Origin: Chondrosia reniformis
Taxonomy: Eukaryota > Porifera > Demospongiae > Chondrillida > Chondrillidae
NCBI GenBank assembly: GCA_947172415.1
Contig: OX359192.1
Span: 3,908,501 to 3,972,500, forward strand
Length of the DNA: 64,000 nucleotides
Direction of reading: 5' to 3'
Translations under genes and position numbers: made by a program
Notes under the pieces: model-generated
Database searches by the model: none
Told to the model about the DNA's origin: nothing
Seen by the model: the letters and a program-made list of their open reading frames with translations, nothing else
Part shown: piece by piece, positions 62,397-64,000 of the stretch
Layout: every line of letters starts with the position of its first letter
How positions within the stretch are numbered: position 1 is the first letter of the stretch

Positions 62397-64000
62397 GTAC
62401 ATACAACTAGTACATAGAATTAGTACATACAACCAGCTAATACAGCTAGTACATACAAGTAGTAAATATACCTAGTACATTCACATATATATAGTACATA
62501 TAAATAGTACGTACAACTAGTATATATAACTAGTACAAACAACTAGTACATACACCCATTACACACAAACGTAACGAATACATATAAGTAGTACATACAA
62601 CTAGCACATTTAAATAGTACACACAACTAGTACATACAACAATAACACAAAACTGGTACATACAACTAGTACATATAACTAGTACATATACAACTCATAC
62701 ATACAACTAGTGTCTAGTATATACAACTAGTACCTCCCTAGTACCTAGCATAATTAGGACTAGACCCTACAACTAGTATATACAACTAGTACATACAACT
62801 AGTACATGCAACTAGTACATATAACTAGTACATAAAACTATTACATATGACTAGTACACATACATCTAACTACTACATAAATTTAGTATATACAACTAGT
62901 ACAGAAAACTAGTTCACACAAAGAATCAAGTAGTTCATAGAACTAGTTCATTCCTAGTACCTAGTATAACTTGTATTAGAACCTAATATTAGTTCGAATA
63001 TCTAGTACATACAGCTGGTAAATACAATTAGGCAATAGTACATACAACTAATACATATAACAAGTACATACAACAATCACACACTACTTATACATTCAAC
63101 TACTACAAATAACTACTACATTCGACTAGTACATACAAATGGTATTGAGTACATACAACTAGTAAATAAAACTAGTGTATAAAATTAGTACACACAAATA
63201 GTAAATACAGCTGGTAAATATAACTAGTACATACTACTAGTACATATAACTGGTACATATAACTAGTACTTATAAACAGTACATAAAACTAGTTCATAAA
63301 ACTAGTTCATACAACTAGTACATGCAACAATTATCTAGTACATACAACTACAACCTACCTAGTACATAGTATAACTGGTACAAGAATCAACAACTGGTAA
63401 ATACACATTGTACATACAACAAGTACTTACAAGTAGGACATACAACTGGAAACTAGTAAATACTACTAGTTTTTAGAAGGAGTATATAATACTTTATAGA
63501 GAATACAACTTGAATATACATCTAGTATTTAGCTAATATTAACAATTGGTATATACATACAACTATTACGTTCAACTGGTACATAACTTGTACATACAAA
63601 TAGTATATACAACCAGTACATGCAACTAGTACATACAACTAGTACATACCAAATAGTACCCACAACTAGTAAATACAATTAGTACATTCAACTAGTCCAT
63701 ACAACTACGACAAACAGCTAGGACATATAACTATTACATACACCTACTACATATAACTAGTAAATACACATACCTTGTAATTATAAAAAGTACATACAAC
63801 TAGTACATACAACTAGAAAGTAGTATATACAACTAGCTCACAGAATGAGTACATAATACTAGAACATCCAACTTGAATATTCAACTAGTAAATAACTACT
63901 ACACACAACTAGGAAACACAACTAGGACATACAAATATTACATACACCTACCACATGTAACTAGAACATACACTTTTACCTAATAATAATAAATAGGACA
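62397..64000 (-). repeat. 13-bp satellite array, - orientation, to window end
   Basis: CATACAACTAGTA array including the landmark modules CAAACAACTAGTACATACACCC (about 62,535) and GAATCAACAACTGG (about 63,383). It continues off the right edge. No genes. Confidence 0.94.

Noticed and set aside
1-64000. Telomeric or named centromeric repeat
   Set aside because: The unit does not match TTAGGG-type telomere repeats, and no CENP-B box (TTCG....CGGG) recurs in it. Chromosomal location cannot be judged from sequence alone.

Overview
The window is almost entirely eukaryotic satellite DNA. It holds no complete host gene, rRNA or tRNA that I can support. By reading, roughly 85% is a degenerate 13-bp tandem repeat with consensus TACTAGTTGTATG, built around the palindromic core ACTAGT. 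The remaining ~9 kb is about a dozen short islands, nearly all non-autonomous transposons: two TA-flanked terminal-inverted-repeat elements, a third nested in another island, a broken pogo/Tigger-like element carrying HIRAN-domain exon copies, three Helitron-like hairpin elements, and a family with terminal hairpins. The base composition, the CENP-B/pogo transposase fragment, the splice-like signals and a hammerhead-like core of the kind known from Penelope-like elements suggest an AT-rich invertebrate metazoan, perhaps a sponge or cnidarian. The species cannot be fixed from the sequence.

Layout. 1-21,985: repeat in + orientation (TACTAGTTGTATG), broken by hairpin element A (15,904-16,174), a 1.15-kb TA element (18,630-19,777) and hairpin element B (21,503-21,892). 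21,985-27,380: - orientation (CATACAACTAGTA), with Helitron-like copy 1 (22,808-23,544). 27,381-29,252: pogo/HIRAN element. 29,253-31,978: + orientation, with Helitron-like copy 2 (30,392-31,149). 31,978-48,630: - orientation, starting beside hairpin element C (32,074-32,342). 48,630-49,190: short + block. 49,190-59,213: - orientation, with a third hairpin element (54,877-55,709) and a 2.1-kb island D (56,903-59,045) that contains a nested element (57,233-58,250). 59,214-60,019: + block, a clean inversion. 60,020-64,000: - orientation, with a 508-bp TA element (61,887-62,394).

Large-scale order. The array is also a higher-order repeat of about 2.7-2.8 kb. Most strikingly, the window is a giant inverted duplication. 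Sequence 1-16,174 is mirrored at 32,074-48,177, and 21,503-24,294 is mirrored at 29,253-32,342. The two mirrored parts have different symmetry constants (about 48.2 k and 53.95 k). The ~5.7-kb difference equals the distance between elements A and B. Element C, at the junction, matches A in its outer flank and B in its inner flank. The simplest reading is one palindrome with arms of at least 24 kb, whose right arm later lost ~5.7 kb by recombination between its A-like and B-like copies. All coding-looking sequence is remnant transposase, captured exon or chance read-through of mutated satellite units. I therefore treat the window as a satellite/transposon landscape with no genes working together.
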